The notes: generated from the letters alone by a model not told the origin. Numbered from the stretch's first letter, positions 42,942 to 52,852 are shown. The stretch: 64,000 nt of DNA from Candidatus Contendibacter sp. (GCA_029624765.1 JARSSO010000063.1:1-64000), one strand, 5' to 3'. Numbers and translations are program-made.

Positions 42942-44188
42942 TGACCATGCCGGCCGTCTGGCCCGGCCCACCGATACATGTCGTCGGCATGGGCATGGAA
43001 ATCGGCGCGCTCGGCCCGGCGGCGCGGGTGGCGCTGGACCAGGCGGAACTGGTCATCGGCGCGTCGGCGCATCTGGCCGCGTTCCCGGAACTGACCGCCG
43101 AAAAATGCCCATACCCCAGTCCGATGAGCGGGCTATGGGATTTGCTGCGAACCCACGCCGGACGGCGCATCGCGCTGCTGGCCTCCGGCGACCCGCTGTT
43201 TTTCGGCATCAGCCAGACCCTGCTTCGCCATCTGCCGCCCGAACACCTGGTGTTCCATCCCAACGTGTCCAGCGTCCAGGCGGCGTTTGCCCGATTGGGC
43301 CGACCGTGGCAATCGGCGCAATTCGTCAGTCTGCACGGGCGACCGCTGGCCAGTTTGCGCGCGGTGTTGCACGGCCACCGGCTGTATGCCCTGCTCACCG
43401 ACCGCGACAGCGCACCACCCGCCATCGCTCGGATACTGGTCGAAACCGGTTTCGGCGCATCCGACCTTTGGGTGGCCGAGGAATTGGGGGCGGCGAACGA
43501 ACGATTCCGTCACTTCCGCGCCGTTGAACTGGCGGACGCCGACACGGAGTTTTCCCCGCTCAACGTCGTGATTCTGGAAACCCGCGGGCCGGGCGGCGTG
43601 TTACCCGAATTCCCCGGCATTCCCGACGCCTGGTTCAGCACCGGCGCGGAGCCGGGCAAGGGGCTGCTCAGCAAACGCGAGGCGCGGCTGACGATTCTTT
43701 CCCTGCTCGCGCCGCGCGCCGGCGAAATCGGCTGGGACGTGGGCGCGGGCTGCGGGGGCGTGGCGGTCGAATGGGCGCGCTGGAATCCTTACGGCGAGGT
43801 TCACGCCGTCGAGGTTCACCCGGAACGGCTGGAGCATCTGGGCGTCAATCGGGAACGATTCGGGGTCGTCGCCAATCTCCATATCGTCCCCGGTCATGCC
43901 CCTGAAGTGCTGGCGGGACTGCCCGGCCCGCACGCGGCGTTCATCGGCGGCAGCAGCGGCAGCCTGCGCGAGATGCTGGATACGGTCTGGGCCCGGCTGC
44001 GACCCGGCGGCCGGCTGGTGGCAAGCGCCGTCACCGAGGACAGCCGGGTGGAGTTGCACGCCTTTGTCGGCGACCGCGCGGCGGAATGGACGGAACTGAG
44101 CATCGCCCGCGGCGAACGGCTGGCCGGCCAGCGGGTCATGCGCCCCTACCTGCCGGTGCTGCTGATGAAACTGGAGAAACCGGAATGA
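42941..44188 (+). CDS. cobL: precorrin-6Y C5,15-methyltransferase (decarboxylating), CbiE-CbiT fusion
   Basis: 415 residues. The N-terminal CbiE methyltransferase half has VVGMGMEIGALGPAARVAL and ASGDPLFFGI. The C-terminal CbiT half has GWDVGAGCGGVAVEWAR and HAAFIGGSSGSL. It methylates C-5 and C-15 and decarboxylates the acetate at ring C. The ATG at 42941 overlaps the cbiC stop by one base, and its own stop overlaps the cobI start. Confidence 0.95.
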   Translation: MTMPAVWPGPPIHVVGMGMEIGALGPAARVALDQAELVIGASAHLAAFPELTAEKCPYPSPMSGLWDLLRTHAGRRIALLASGDPLFFGISQTLLRHLPPEHLVFHPNVSSVQAAFARLGRPWQSAQFVSLHGRPLASLRAVLHGHRLYALLTDRDSAPPAIARILVETGFGASDLWVAEELGAANERFRHFRAVELADADTEFSPLNVVILETRGPGGVLPEFPGIPDAWFSTGAEPGKGLLSKREARLTILSLLAPRAGEIGWDVGAGCGGVAVEWARWNPYGEVHAVEVHPERLEHLGVNRERFGVVANLHIVPGHAPEVLAGLPGPHAAFIGGSSGSLREMLDTVWARLRPGGRLVASAVTEDSRVELHAFVGDRAAEWTELSIARGERLAGQRVMRPYLPVLLMKLEKPE

Positions 44189-44904
44189 ATGCCACCGGCA
44201 CCCTGTACGGCGTCGGCGTCGGTCCCGGCGACCCGGAATTGCTGACCCTCAAGGCCGCGCGCATCCTGCAAAGCGTGCCCGTGGTCGCCTACCCCGCCAC
44301 GCCACAAGGCAGCGCCCAGGCCCGCGACATCGCGGCGGCGTGGCTGAGCGGCAAGCGGGAAATTCCGATCACCATGCCTTGCATGTTGGATCGTGGTCCC
44401 GTCAACAAGGGTTACGACGAAGCCGCCGTGGTCATCGCCGAGGAATTGACCGCCGGGCGGGACGTGGCGATTCTGTGCGAGGGCGATCCGCTGTTTTATG
44501 GCAGTTTCAGCTATCTGCTGCATCGGCTGGGCGACCGCTTCCCCTGCGTGGTGATACCCGGCATCAACTCGGTCAGCGCCGCAGCAGCCGCCGCCGCCAC
44601 ACCGCTGATCACCGGCGAGCAGCGGTTGACCGTCATCCCCGCCACCGCCGACGAGGCGGCGTTGCGAACCGCCCTGCTCGGCGGCGACAGCGTGGCCATC
44701 CTCAAGCCGGGCCGGCACCGGCCGCGATTGCTGGAATTGCTGCGGGAAACCGGTCGCGCCCAGGAAACCCTTTACATCGAACAGGCCAGCCGGCCGGCGG
44801 AACGCGTCATCCGAGGCATCGAAGAGATTCCCGCCACGCCGGGGCCGTACTTCGCCCTGTTTCTGGTGGTCCGGACCGGGAATCGGCCCAATGGCGGAGA
44901 GTGA
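44185..44904 (+). CDS. cobI: precorrin-2 / cobalt-factor II C20-methyltransferase
   Basis: 239 residues, start ATG at 44185 overlapping the cobL stop as ATGA. It has the SAM-dependent tetrapyrrole methylase fold: LYGVGVGPGDPELLTLKAAR, ILCEGDPLFYGSFSYLLHRL, PGINSVSAAAAAAATPLI. It methylates C-20 of precorrin-2 or its cobalt complex. It ends the rightward cobalamin run; cobJ/cobM-type genes are not in this window. Confidence 0.94.
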   Translation: MNATGTLYGVGVGPGDPELLTLKAARILQSVPVVAYPATPQGSAQARDIAAAWLSGKREIPITMPCMLDRGPVNKGYDEAAVVIAEELTAGRDVAILCEGDPLFYGSFSYLLHRLGDRFPCVVIPGINSVSAAAAAAATPLITGEQRLTVIPATADEAALRTALLGGDSVAILKPGRHRPRLLELLRETGRAQETLYIEQASRPAERVIRGIEEIPATPGPYFALFLVVRTGNRPNGGE

Positions 44905-44922
44905 GCAATCCGCTGACCAGGG

Positions 44923-45876
44923 TCAACCATGCGCGCACTGGTAGTGGATCAGATCGGGGTTGTTGTTGGTCACCGCCTGCCCCAGACAGATGATCCCCCG
45001 ATCATGCAGGGTGAACTCCTCGCGCCGCACGAAATACCGCGCTCCGTTCTCCAGCAGCAGATAGGTTCCGTTAGTACTGTGATCCACCAGGATGAACTTG
45101 CCCTGGCGAAACTCGATATCGGCGTGACTGCGAGACACCAGCTCCCGATCCACCACCAGGCTGCTCCGCTCGCCCCGCCCCATCGTGAACGCTTGCGCGG
45201 ACGGCGTCAGCTCCTGCTTCTGACCGCGATACTCCAACACCAGCCGGGCGAACAACAGGTTGCGCAATTCCTCCTGATGCTGCCCAGTAGCCATCTGGGT
45301 CAGGCTGGTGGTGTCGTGCCAGATCACCTCGCAGATTTCGATCTCCTCCTGCTTGCCCCGCACCTGTGACTGCCCGAGGCTGCGCGTCATCCGCGCGACA
45401 TCGGTCGACAGATACCCGACCGTTTCCCGATTGGTGATGATCTGATCGGCCTTGGCCAGGGACACCATCCGGGCGGCGACATTGACCGCGTCGCCGAACA
45501 CGTCGTTCTTTTCGACCAGCACCGGCCCGTGATGCAGGCCGATCTTGACCGCAATGTTCAACTGCGCCAGTTCCGGATCATCCTTGAGCGCCTGATGCAT
45601 CTCGCAGGCGGCGCGCACCGCCGATTCGGCGTCGGGGAAGCGGCTCATGATCTCGTCGCCGATGGTCTTGATCACCTCGCCGCCGTGTGCCCTGGTTTCG
45701 GCGGTGAGCGCGTCCAGCACCCGCGTCTCGATCTGCCGCGCCCGGACATCGCCGTATCGCTCGAACAGCCGGGTGCTGCCGCAGATATCGGCGAACAGCA
45801 CGGTCGCCGCCACCTGCTGGTGCGCCGCTCCCCGATCCGTCAGCCCAGCGATCAGACTACCCAGTTTCAGTTTCAT
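44923..45876 (-). CDS. class III adenylate/guanylate cyclase with C-terminal FHA domain
   Basis: About 317 residues from the ATG at 45876 (GGGAGAG upstream). The cyclase domain (about 20-185) has the metal Asp in TVLFADICGSTRLFE, TIGDEIMSRFPD and FGDAVNVAARM. The FHA domain (about 220-310) has MGRGERSSLVV and VSRSHADIEF, then DHSTNGTYL, the phosphothreonine-binding pattern. It makes a cyclic nucleotide in response to a phosphoprotein signal. Product specificity cannot be decided by eye. It ends a leftward run starting at the hydrogenase-like complex. Confidence 0.93.
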   Translation of the reverse strand: MKLKLGSLIAGLTDRGAAHQQVAATVLFADICGSTRLFERYGDVRARQIETRVLDALTAETRAHGGEVIKTIGDEIMSRFPDAESAVRAACEMHQALKDDPELAQLNIAVKIGLHHGPVLVEKNDVFGDAVNVAARMVSLAKADQIITNRETVGYLSTDVARMTRSLGQSQVRGKQEEIEICEVIWHDTTSLTQMATGQHQEELRNLLFARLVLEYRGQKQELTPSAQAFTMGRGERSSLVVDRELVSRSHADIEFRQGKFILVDHSTNGTYLLLENGARYFVRREEFTLHDRGIICLGQAVTNNNPDLIHYQCAHG

Positions 45877-45909
45877 GTTCCGCTCTCCCACCCCTCGTGA
45901 CCGCCCGCG

Positions 45910-46599
45910 TCAGCGGTAACCGCGCGCGCCCAAATCCGCGATGATTCGCGCCAGATTCTCGCGCGCAACCCGTTCGTAGCGTCGTTGAAAAAATTCCGTG
46001 CAAAAAAAGGTGGCGCGATCCTGCAGGGTCCGCAGGAATCGCAGGTGGCCCGGATAGTATTGGTCATCGGCAATCCCCGCGAACTCGGCGCGAATCAGGC
46101 GGCCATCCCGCTCGCAAGCCTCCCACGGCAGGCCGAAGCTGGACAGATCGATATCCACCAAAAACTTGGCGTCGCCCCGGTCCGGCGGCTCTTGGTGGGT
46201 GGTGGCCATGATCAGATCGTCCACCCGTTGCTGGAAACCCGGATCCGCCAACTCCCCCGACCATTGTCGGAACAGGTCGGCGCTGCGCCGTTCGTTGTCC
46301 TTGGCGCCCGGCTGATAAATCGCGTCATGGAACCACAGCGCCATCTCGACCGTATCGGGATCGGCCATCAGCGCCGCCGCCCGGTCGAACTCGCGCAGAC
46401 AGTGGCGGATGTGATTCAGGGTGTGGTAATGGCGATGCGGCTCGCCATAAAGTTCGATCAACCGGCCATGAATCGTTTCGGCCATCACGGATTCGCCCGG
46501 CAGGCTTCGCGTCCACAGGGCCGTGAAACGCTTCCGTTCCCGGGCGGATTCCTCCACTGGCGGGGTTGCATCCGTCAGCCCGCCGGATCGCTCGTTCAT
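45910..46599 (-). CDS. HD-domain metal-dependent phosphohydrolase-like protein
   Basis: 229 residues from the ATG at 46599 with GGGAGG upstream; the longer frame upstream runs over nudC and is spurious. It shows EPHRHYHTLNHIRHCL, the HD pair in ALWFHDAIYQPGAKDNERRS and a distal Asp (LVDIDLSSFG), matching the predicted HD phosphohydrolase family seen near nudix genes. The substrate is unknown. It sits between nudC and the cyclase, with short gaps. Confidence 0.88.
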   Translation of the reverse strand: MNERSGGLTDATPPVEESARERKRFTALWTRSLPGESVMAETIHGRLIELYGEPHRHYHTLNHIRHCLREFDRAAALMADPDTVEMALWFHDAIYQPGAKDNERRSADLFRQWSGELADPGFQQRVDDLIMATTHQEPPDRGDAKFLVDIDLSSFGLPWEACERDGRLIRAEFAGIADDQYYPGHLRFLRTLQDRATFFCTEFFQRRYERVARENLARIIADLGARGYR

Positions 46600-46661
46600 C
46601 GCCAACCTCCCAAAACTGGTTGTTCCCGTCGCCCCAAACCGACGCGACCGCGGTTCGCGCC

Positions 46662-47495
46662 TTACCCCGTCCTCCGGGCCACGAAATCCTGAATCAGCCG
46701 CCACGCCATGCTCATCGGACTGGGCAGGCCCGGCAAGGCGTCGGGCGCGAACCAGCCCGCATCGACTAACTCTCGCCCATCCACGCGCACCTCGCCGGCC
46801 GCATGCTCGGCGGTGAACGCCACCATCAGCGAATGGGGAAACGGCCAGGACTGGCTGGCGAAATAGCGTGGGTTGCGAATCTGGATCCCCACTTCCTCGG
46901 CCACCTCTCGCCGCAGCGCTTGCTCCAGCGTCTCGCCGGCCTCCACGAATCCCGCCAGCACACTGTACACTCCCGGCGCGAAGCGTGGCGCGCGGGCCAG
47001 CAAAATTTGCCCGTCTCGCACCACTCGCACCATGACCACCGGCGACAGGCGCGGATAGGCGGTCAGCCCACAAGCCGCGCAATGCCGGGCGCGCTCTTCG
47101 GCTCGTCGCTGGGTCGGCGTCCCGCACCGCCCGCAGAACTGGTGGGTGCGGTCCCACTCGATCAATTGTAGAGCGTGACTGGCCACGCCGAGCAGCGATT
47201 CGTCCAGTCGGGTCCACAAGGCGCGCAAGCTTTCGAATTTCATCCCCGGCGGGGGCGGCGCCGAGGGTTCCACCTCGGCGGCATGGCAGGACCGACCGCC
47301 CAAGGACCCCAGATACAGCCGGCGCGTCGTCGCCAGCTTGGCGAACGGCCAGACCGAGGCCGCCGGCAGTTCGACCCCACCGGCGGTAGGTCGCACCAAC
47401 AGATCGCCGCCGGCGAACACGAACCACCAACTTGGCGCGTCGGTTTCACCCGCCGGCAACAGCGCCGGCTGAAATTCATCGGGCAACATCAGCAT
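46662..47495 (-). CDS. nudC: NAD(+) / NADH diphosphatase (RNA deNADding enzyme)
   Basis: 277 residues. A zinc ribbon (FCGRCGTPT, HCAACGLTAYPR) precedes the Nudix box GFVEAGETLEQALRREVAEE, and SQSWPFPHSLM matches the SQPWPFPxS NADH-specificity motif. It hydrolyses NADH and removes NAD caps from RNA. The start is 17 bases after the SulP stop. Confidence 0.95.
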   Translation of the reverse strand: MLMLPDEFQPALLPAGETDAPSWWFVFAGGDLLVRPTAGGVELPAASVWPFAKLATTRRLYLGSLGGRSCHAAEVEPSAPPPPGMKFESLRALWTRLDESLLGVASHALQLIEWDRTHQFCGRCGTPTQRRAEERARHCAACGLTAYPRLSPVVMVRVVRDGQILLARAPRFAPGVYSVLAGFVEAGETLEQALRREVAEEVGIQIRNPRYFASQSWPFPHSLMVAFTAEHAAGEVRVDGRELVDAGWFAPDALPGLPSPMSMAWRLIQDFVARRTG

Positions 47496-47512
47496 CGAAA
47501 AACCGCTCTCGC

Positions 47513-49288
47513 TCAGGTTATCTTTTCGGTGAGCGCGGGCTGACCGGCGCTCGATTCGCCCAGATGATGGCGCACTCGCATCAGCGCCTGTGGCAGGCTC
47601 GCCGACAGCAGCAGCCTGCCGGGCACGTTGCGCAAACCCGCCCGTCGCATCAACAGCGCCGGCTGGCCGCGCACCCCCGCCACCGCCACTAGAATACCGT
47701 CGCTCAGCAAGCGGTTGATCGATGCGTCCAGCTCCACCAACCCCGACACATCCATGACGGTGACTCCCTCAATATCGATGACGACCGCCCGAGGTCGGGC
47801 GCCGATATCGTGCAAGGCGCTCATCGCTTTCTCGGCGGCGCCGAAGAACAGCGAACCGGAAACTTCGTACAGCCGCACGTCTTTCGGCAACGGGCTTTCC
47901 AAGTGAGGATGATCGAATTCCACATGCTTTCCACCGGTCAGTTCCGCCATCCGGTTCATAAACAGCAGCGCGGCCAGCACCACGCCGACGCCAATGGCGA
48001 TCACCATGTCGAAGATCACCGTCAGGCCAAAACAGACCAGCAACACCAGGATATCGCTACTGGGCGCGATCTTGAGAATATGGCGGAAATGTTTCAGTTC
48101 ACTCATGTTCCAAGCCACCAGCAACAACAGCGCCGCCAGGGCGGCCATGGGCAGATACCCGAGCAGCGGCGCCAGCGCCAGCAGCACCAGCAGGATGAAC
48201 AGGGCATGGAATACGGAAGCCAGCGGACCTCTGGCGCCGGCGCGAATGTTGGCGGCGGTGCGGGCCAGCGCGCCGGTTGCGGCGATGCCGCCGAAGAACG
48301 GCCCGACCACGTTGCCGATGCCCTGCCCGATCAGTTCGGCGTCGGGATCGTGCTTGGTCCCGGTCATGCCGTCGGCCACCACCGCGCACAGCAGCGATTC
48401 GATGGCGCCCAGCATGGCAATCGCCATCGCCGGACCCAACAGATCCTTGACCAATCCCAGCGATAGCCCCAACGGCTGGCCATCCGGGCCAGGCAACCGC
48501 CACGGCAACACGAATTGCGGTAGGAATGGCGGGATGCCTGGCAGCGTTTGTCCGTCTTTGATGTAGGTGAACCGGGAAGCGATGGTGGCGACCTCGAAAC
48601 CGTCCACGAAACGGGCGAGCACCCAAGCCAGCGCCGTGGCGGCCACCATGCCGACCAGCGGCGCCGGAAACCCGGTTTTCAGACGCGGCCACCACACCAA
48701 CAAAGCCAGAGTCAGCGCGCCGATCAGCAGATCGGTTAGATGCGAACTGGGTAACGCCTGCCCCACCAGCCACAACCGTTCGAGAAAGTGTTCCGGTTGC
48801 ACGGTCAGTTGCAAGCCGAAGAAATCCTTGAATTGCAGGCTGGCGATCACCACCGCGATGCCGGTGGTGAAACCGGTGGTCACCGGATAGGGAATGAACT
48901 GGATCAGCTTGCCCATTCGCGCTACCCCCATGCCGATCAGCATAATGCCGGCCATGCAGCCGGCGGTCACCAATCCGCCGAGTCCGTATTTTTCGGCGAT
49001 GGGATGCAGGATGACGATGAAAGCGGCGGTCGGTCCGGACACGCTGAAGCGGGAGCCGCCGGTCAGGGCAATCAGCAGACCGGCGACGATGGCGGTGTAA
49101 AGACCGTACTGCGGCGGCACACCACTGCCGATGGCCAGCGCCATCGCCAGCGGCACCGCGACGATGCCCACCGTAATCCCGGCCAGCAGGTCGGCTTGCA
49201 GCTTGCTCAAGCTATAGCCCCCACGCAGTTTGTCGCGCAGGGCGGTGGCGAAGGGCAGATACAGCGGATGTTGTCGGTCGGGTTGCAT
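47513..49288 (-). CDS. SulP-family anion transporter with STAS domain
   Basis: About 591 residues (ATG at 49288; one at 49312 is in frame, neither with a clear ribosome site). Membrane part: LLAGITVGIVAVPLAMALAI, SVSGPTAAFIVIL and IGQGIGNVVGPFFGGIAATG. A STAS domain covers about 460-570 (RAVVIDIEGVTVMDVSG). SulP proteins carry sulfate, bicarbonate or dicarboxylates. It follows the hydrogenase-like small-subunit gene by about 50 bases on the same strand, so the anion may serve that complex (inference). There is no adjacent carbonic anhydrase. Confidence 0.92.
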   Translation of the reverse strand: MQPDRQHPLYLPFATALRDKLRGGYSLSKLQADLLAGITVGIVAVPLAMALAIGSGVPPQYGLYTAIVAGLLIALTGGSRFSVSGPTAAFIVILHPIAEKYGLGGLVTAGCMAGIMLIGMGVARMGKLIQFIPYPVTTGFTTGIAVVIASLQFKDFFGLQLTVQPEHFLERLWLVGQALPSSHLTDLLIGALTLALLVWWPRLKTGFPAPLVGMVAATALAWVLARFVDGFEVATIASRFTYIKDGQTLPGIPPFLPQFVLPWRLPGPDGQPLGLSLGLVKDLLGPAMAIAMLGAIESLLCAVVADGMTGTKHDPDAELIGQGIGNVVGPFFGGIAATGALARTAANIRAGARGPLASVFHALFILLVLLALAPLLGYLPMAALAALLLLVAWNMSELKHFRHILKIAPSSDILVLLVCFGLTVIFDMVIAIGVGVVLAALLFMNRMAELTGGKHVEFDHPHLESPLPKDVRLYEVSGSLFFGAAEKAMSALHDIGARPRAVVIDIEGVTVMDVSGLVELDASINRLLSDGILVAVAGVRGQPALLMRRAGLRNVPGRLLLSASLPQALMRVRHHLGESSAGQPALTEKIT

Positions 49289-49339
49289 GGGGGCTATTAC
49301 GACACCTCCCATCGGCGAAATGACTAAGAAAATCAGTGG

Positions 49340-49858
49340 CTACCCCCGTTGGACCTGCAACAACGCCAGCAAGCCTTCGAGTAGTTGCATCGGACTCGGC
49401 GGACAACCGGGAACGTGCAGATCGACCGGGACGACCTCGGCCACGCCGCCGACGCAGGCGTAGCCACCGGCGAACACGCCGCCGTCCCGCCCGCAATCGC
49501 CCACCGCCACCACCCATTTCGGATCGGGCGTGGCGGCATAAGTCCGCTCCAACGCTTCCCGCATGTTGGCGGTTACGGGACCCGTCACCAGCAGCACATC
49601 GGCATGGCGCGGCGAGGCGACGACATGGAAACCGAACCGCTCCAGATCGTAAAAAGCATTGTTGAGCGCGTGAATCTCCAGCTCGCAGCCGTTGCAGGAA
49701 CCGGCGTCCACCTCGCGGATCGCCAGGCTGCGACCGAGCCGACGCCGCGCGGCTTGGTCAACCTTTGCACCCAGTTCGGCCAGAGCGTGTTCGGAAGGGG
49801 CTGGCGCGGCGACCGTCAGCGGTAACCGCCACAAATTTTGAAACAGCAGCTTGCGCAT
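49340..49858 (-). CDS. hydrogenase-4/complex I-like small subunit (HyfI/NuoB type)
   Basis: 172 residues. The four cysteines expected for the proximal [4Fe-4S] cluster are present: Cys55 and Cys58 in SCNGCELE, Cys122 in GDCGRDGG and Cys152 in PGCPPSP. It would pass electrons to or from the large subunit at the membrane face. It is the last gene of a six-gene set, 12 bases after the large subunit. Confidence 0.92.
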   Translation of the reverse strand: MRKLLFQNLWRLPLTVAAPAPSEHALAELGAKVDQAARRRLGRSLAIREVDAGSCNGCELEIHALNNAFYDLERFGFHVVASPRHADVLLVTGPVTANMREALERTYAATPDPKWVVAVGDCGRDGGVFAGGYACVGGVAEVVPVDLHVPGCPPSPMQLLEGLLALLQVQRG

Positions 49859-49870
49859 GGCGATGCTTGC

Positions 49871-51391
49871 TTAGAGGTCGTGGCCCGAATACGAGCAGTT
49901 GAACGATTTATTGCAGAGCGGAAAATCCGCCACGATATTGTTTTCGATGGCGGCTTCCAGCAGCGGCCACTGGAACCAGGACGGATCGCGGGGATGGCAG
50001 CGCGCCACCGTGCCATCGGCGGCCAGCCGCAACCAAACCAGGATGTCGCCGCGAAACCCCTCGACCAGAGCCATGCCTTCGCAAATTTGGCCGGACCGGC
50101 GCAATTCTCCGCGCGCGGGGCCGGGCGGTAATCGCTCCAAAATCTCCTCGACCAGCTTCAGACTTTGATGAACCTCGGTGATGCGTAGCCACACCCGACC
50201 GTTGACGTCGCTGTCGGTCCGCACTGGCGTTGCGAACTCCAGTTGCTCATAGGGCGGATAGCCGGGCTGGCGGCGCGCGTCGAAGGCCCGGCTCCCGGCT
50301 CGGCCGATGACGCCGCCACAGCCGAACTGCCGGATCAGGGACGGCCTGACAAAGCCGGTGCCCACGGTTCGGTCTTGCAACGAGGCGGTGTTGTCGTACA
50401 GATCGACTAGCGGCGGCAACTGACGGCGGAACTCGGCGACCAGCGCACGCAATACGTTGATGCCGTCCGCTGGCAAATCGGCAACAACTCCGCCGGGAAT
50501 CACGCAATCCATCAGCAGCCGATGGCCGAAACAGGCCGCGCTGGCGCGCAAGACCCGCTCGCGCAACACCGCGCAATGGGCATGCATCAAGGCAAAAGCC
50601 GCATCGTTGCAGATGGCGCCGATATCGCCGCAATGGTTGGCCAGCCGCTCCAGTTCGGCCATCAACGCCCGCAGCCAATGGGCGCGAGCCGGCACATCCG
50701 TCTCGGTCGCGGCCTCGACGGCGCGGGCGAAAGCGAGCGCGTAGGCCACGGTGCTGTCGCCCGACACTCGCCCCACCAGCCGCGCCGCCCGTTCCAGCGT
50801 CGCGCCGTCAAGCAAGCTCTCGATGCCTTTGTGGACGTAGCCCAGCCGCTCCTCGAGCCGGACCACGGCCTCGCCGTTCGCGGTGAAGCGGAAATGGCCG
50901 GGTTCGATGATGCCGGCGTGAACCGGCCCCACCGGAATCTGGTGCAGGCTCTCGCCTTCCGCTGGCAGGAAAGAGTACGGCGACGGCAATTCGGTGCGTG
51001 GCATCGCCGCGCCGAACGGCTGCGAAATCGGCCAGCGCCCGTGATCCAGCCAGGGACGGGGATCGGGATTGCCGACCGGTTGTAGCCCAACCAGATCAGC
51101 GATGGTACGTTCCAGCCTTTGCGCTGGCGGATGCAAACGACCTACCGAAGGAAACTGCCCGTCGGGACACGGCAGGCTGGCGACGCCCATACTCCCGGTG
51201 GTCTCTTCGAGAACTGCCAGATGCACCATGCCGGTTTCGCCCCACAATCCGAGCAAGGTCCAGGTACGACCGGCCAAGCCTTCGACCAGGAGATGCCAGA
51301 TTTCCGGGGTCACGATCGCTCGCGACCACGGGCGATGTTCGGCGACCGACTGGCCGACATCCAGCACTGCCCGCAAAGAATGAACGCCCAT
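49871..51391 (-). CDS. hydrogenase-like large subunit lacking the first nickel motif (HyfG/HycE type, Ehr complex)
   Basis: 506 residues. A NuoC-like region (about 1-125) is fused to the NuoD/HycE-like domain. Where [NiFe] enzymes have RVCGIC, this reads RVSGDS (208-213), so both cysteines are replaced by serine. At the C-terminus, where they have DPCxxC, it reads FPLCNKSFNCSYSGHDL, with Cys493 and Cys499 not in the same spacing. This is the mark of energy-converting-hydrogenase-related (Ehr) complexes, which lack the nickel site. Hydrogen activity is therefore unlikely and the true substrate is unknown. Confidence 0.88.
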   Translation of the reverse strand: MGVHSLRAVLDVGQSVAEHRPWSRAIVTPEIWHLLVEGLAGRTWTLLGLWGETGMVHLAVLEETTGSMGVASLPCPDGQFPSVGRLHPPAQRLERTIADLVGLQPVGNPDPRPWLDHGRWPISQPFGAAMPRTELPSPYSFLPAEGESLHQIPVGPVHAGIIEPGHFRFTANGEAVVRLEERLGYVHKGIESLLDGATLERAARLVGRVSGDSTVAYALAFARAVEAATETDVPARAHWLRALMAELERLANHCGDIGAICNDAAFALMHAHCAVLRERVLRASAACFGHRLLMDCVIPGGVVADLPADGINVLRALVAEFRRQLPPLVDLYDNTASLQDRTVGTGFVRPSLIRQFGCGGVIGRAGSRAFDARRQPGYPPYEQLEFATPVRTDSDVNGRVWLRITEVHQSLKLVEEILERLPPGPARGELRRSGQICEGMALVEGFRGDILVWLRLAADGTVARCHPRDPSWFQWPLLEAAIENNIVADFPLCNKSFNCSYSGHDL

Positions 51392-51400
51392 CGTTCGCCC

Positions 51401-52852
51401 TCAGCCCAGCAATATCGCAACGTGGTGGAACCAGGCGACCAGCGGCCCCGGCAGCCAGATTCCCGCCACGAACACCAGCGCCAAATGCACCAGCATCGGC
51501 AGGATGCTGGCCTGCACCGGCGCGGCGGGGCCGCTGTCCGGTTTGCCGAACGCCATCCCGTTCAGCCGCCACAGCAGGGTGCCGAACGCCAGCAGCAACC
51601 CCAGCACCAGCGGCAGGGCCAGCAGCGGTTGGCGGGCGAAGGTGGAACTGACCACCAGAAACTCGCTCATGAACACGCCGAACGGCGGCATCCCGGCGAT
51701 GGCGATCACCCCCGCCACCAAGCCCCAGCCCAGCGCCGGGTGGGTGACGGTCAGGCCGCGAATGGTGGAAATTCGCTGGGTGCCCTTGACCTGGGAGATA
51801 TGGCCCACGGCGAAGAAAATCGCCGACTTGGTCAGACTATGCATCGTCATGTGCAGCAACCCGGCGAAGTTGGCCAGCGGCCCGCCCATGCCGAAGGCAA
51901 ACGTGATGATGCCCATGTGTTCGATGGAGGAGTAGGCGAACAGCCGCTTGATGTCGCCCCGACGATAAAGCATCAGCCCGGCGAAGAGCAGCGACAGGAG
52001 CCCGAGGCCGACCATCAGCGGACCCGGCGCCAGGGCGGACGGATTGGCGCTCATCAGCATTTTGAACCGCAATACCGCGTACAGCGCGACGTTCAGCAGC
52101 AAACCGGACAGGATCGCCGAGATCGGCGTGGGGCCTTCGGCGTGGGCGTCGGGCAACCAGGCGTGCAGCGGCACCAGACCGGCTTTGGTGCCGTAACCCA
52201 GCAGCAGGAACACGAAGGCCAGATTGAGCAGCGCCGGATCGAAGGCGGCGGCGCGGGCGAGCAGTTGATCCCAGGCCATGGCTGGTAACCCTTCCCCCAT
52301 CGTCGGTTGCGCCGCCAGATACACCAGGATGGTGCCGAACAACGCCAGGGCGATGCCGAGGCTGCCCAGGATAAAATATTTCCAGGCGGCCTCCAGCGCG
52401 GCGCGGGTCCGGTAGAGGCCGACCATCAGCACGGTGATCAGCGTCGCCAGCTCGATGGCCACCCACAGCAACCCGATGTTGTTGGCGAGCAGCGCCAGAT
52501 TCATGGCGAACAGCAGGGCCTGATACATGGCATGATAGAAGCGCAGATAAGCCGGGGTCAGCCGGCCGGTTTCCATCTCGTGGGCGATGTAGCTGGCGCT
52601 GAACACGCTGGTGGTGAAACTGACCAGATTGTTTAGCGCGATCAGATAGATGTTGAAATCGTCCACTCGCAGGTAGAGATTGGCTTCCGGCCGCGTCCCG
52701 AATAGAGCGACAGAGGCCAGTAGGCTCGCCAAGGCCGCTCCAACGTTCAACCGGGCGCCGAGCCGATAACCGGGCAACAAGACCAGCAGCAGCGCGGCGC
52801 TAGCTGGGACGACCAGCAGCGCGGTCATCGCCACGAAACCCGCACCGCTCAT
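51401..52852 (-). CDS. antiporter-like membrane subunit (HyfF/NuoN type)
   Basis: 483 residues, about 14 membrane helices, of the proton-conducting NuoL/M/N family. It shows LLWVAIELATLITVLMVGLY, GYGTKAGLVPLHAWLPDAHA with conserved lysine and histidine, and FAYSSIEHMGII. It overlaps the HyfE-like gene by ATGA and ends nine bases before the large subunit. It should form one ion-pumping arm. Confidence 0.92.
   Translation of the reverse strand: MSGAGFVAMTALLVVPASAALLLVLLPGYRLGARLNVGAALASLLASVALFGTRPEANLYLRVDDFNIYLIALNNLVSFTTSVFSASYIAHEMETGRLTPAYLRFYHAMYQALLFAMNLALLANNIGLLWVAIELATLITVLMVGLYRTRAALEAAWKYFILGSLGIALALFGTILVYLAAQPTMGEGLPAMAWDQLLARAAAFDPALLNLAFVFLLLGYGTKAGLVPLHAWLPDAHAEGPTPISAILSGLLLNVALYAVLRFKMLMSANPSALAPGPLMVGLGLLSLLFAGLMLYRRGDIKRLFAYSSIEHMGIITFAFGMGGPLANFAGLLHMTMHSLTKSAIFFAVGHISQVKGTQRISTIRGLTVTHPALGWGLVAGVIAIAGMPPFGVFMSEFLVVSSTFARQPLLALPLVLGLLLAFGTLLWRLNGMAFGKPDSGPAAPVQASILPMLVHLALVFVAGIWLPGPLVAWFHHVAILLG

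Noticed and set aside
45910..47430. 506-residue leftward frame spanning the HD gene
   Set aside because: Its first half overlaps nudC out of frame; the HD protein starts at 46599 with a good ribosome site.
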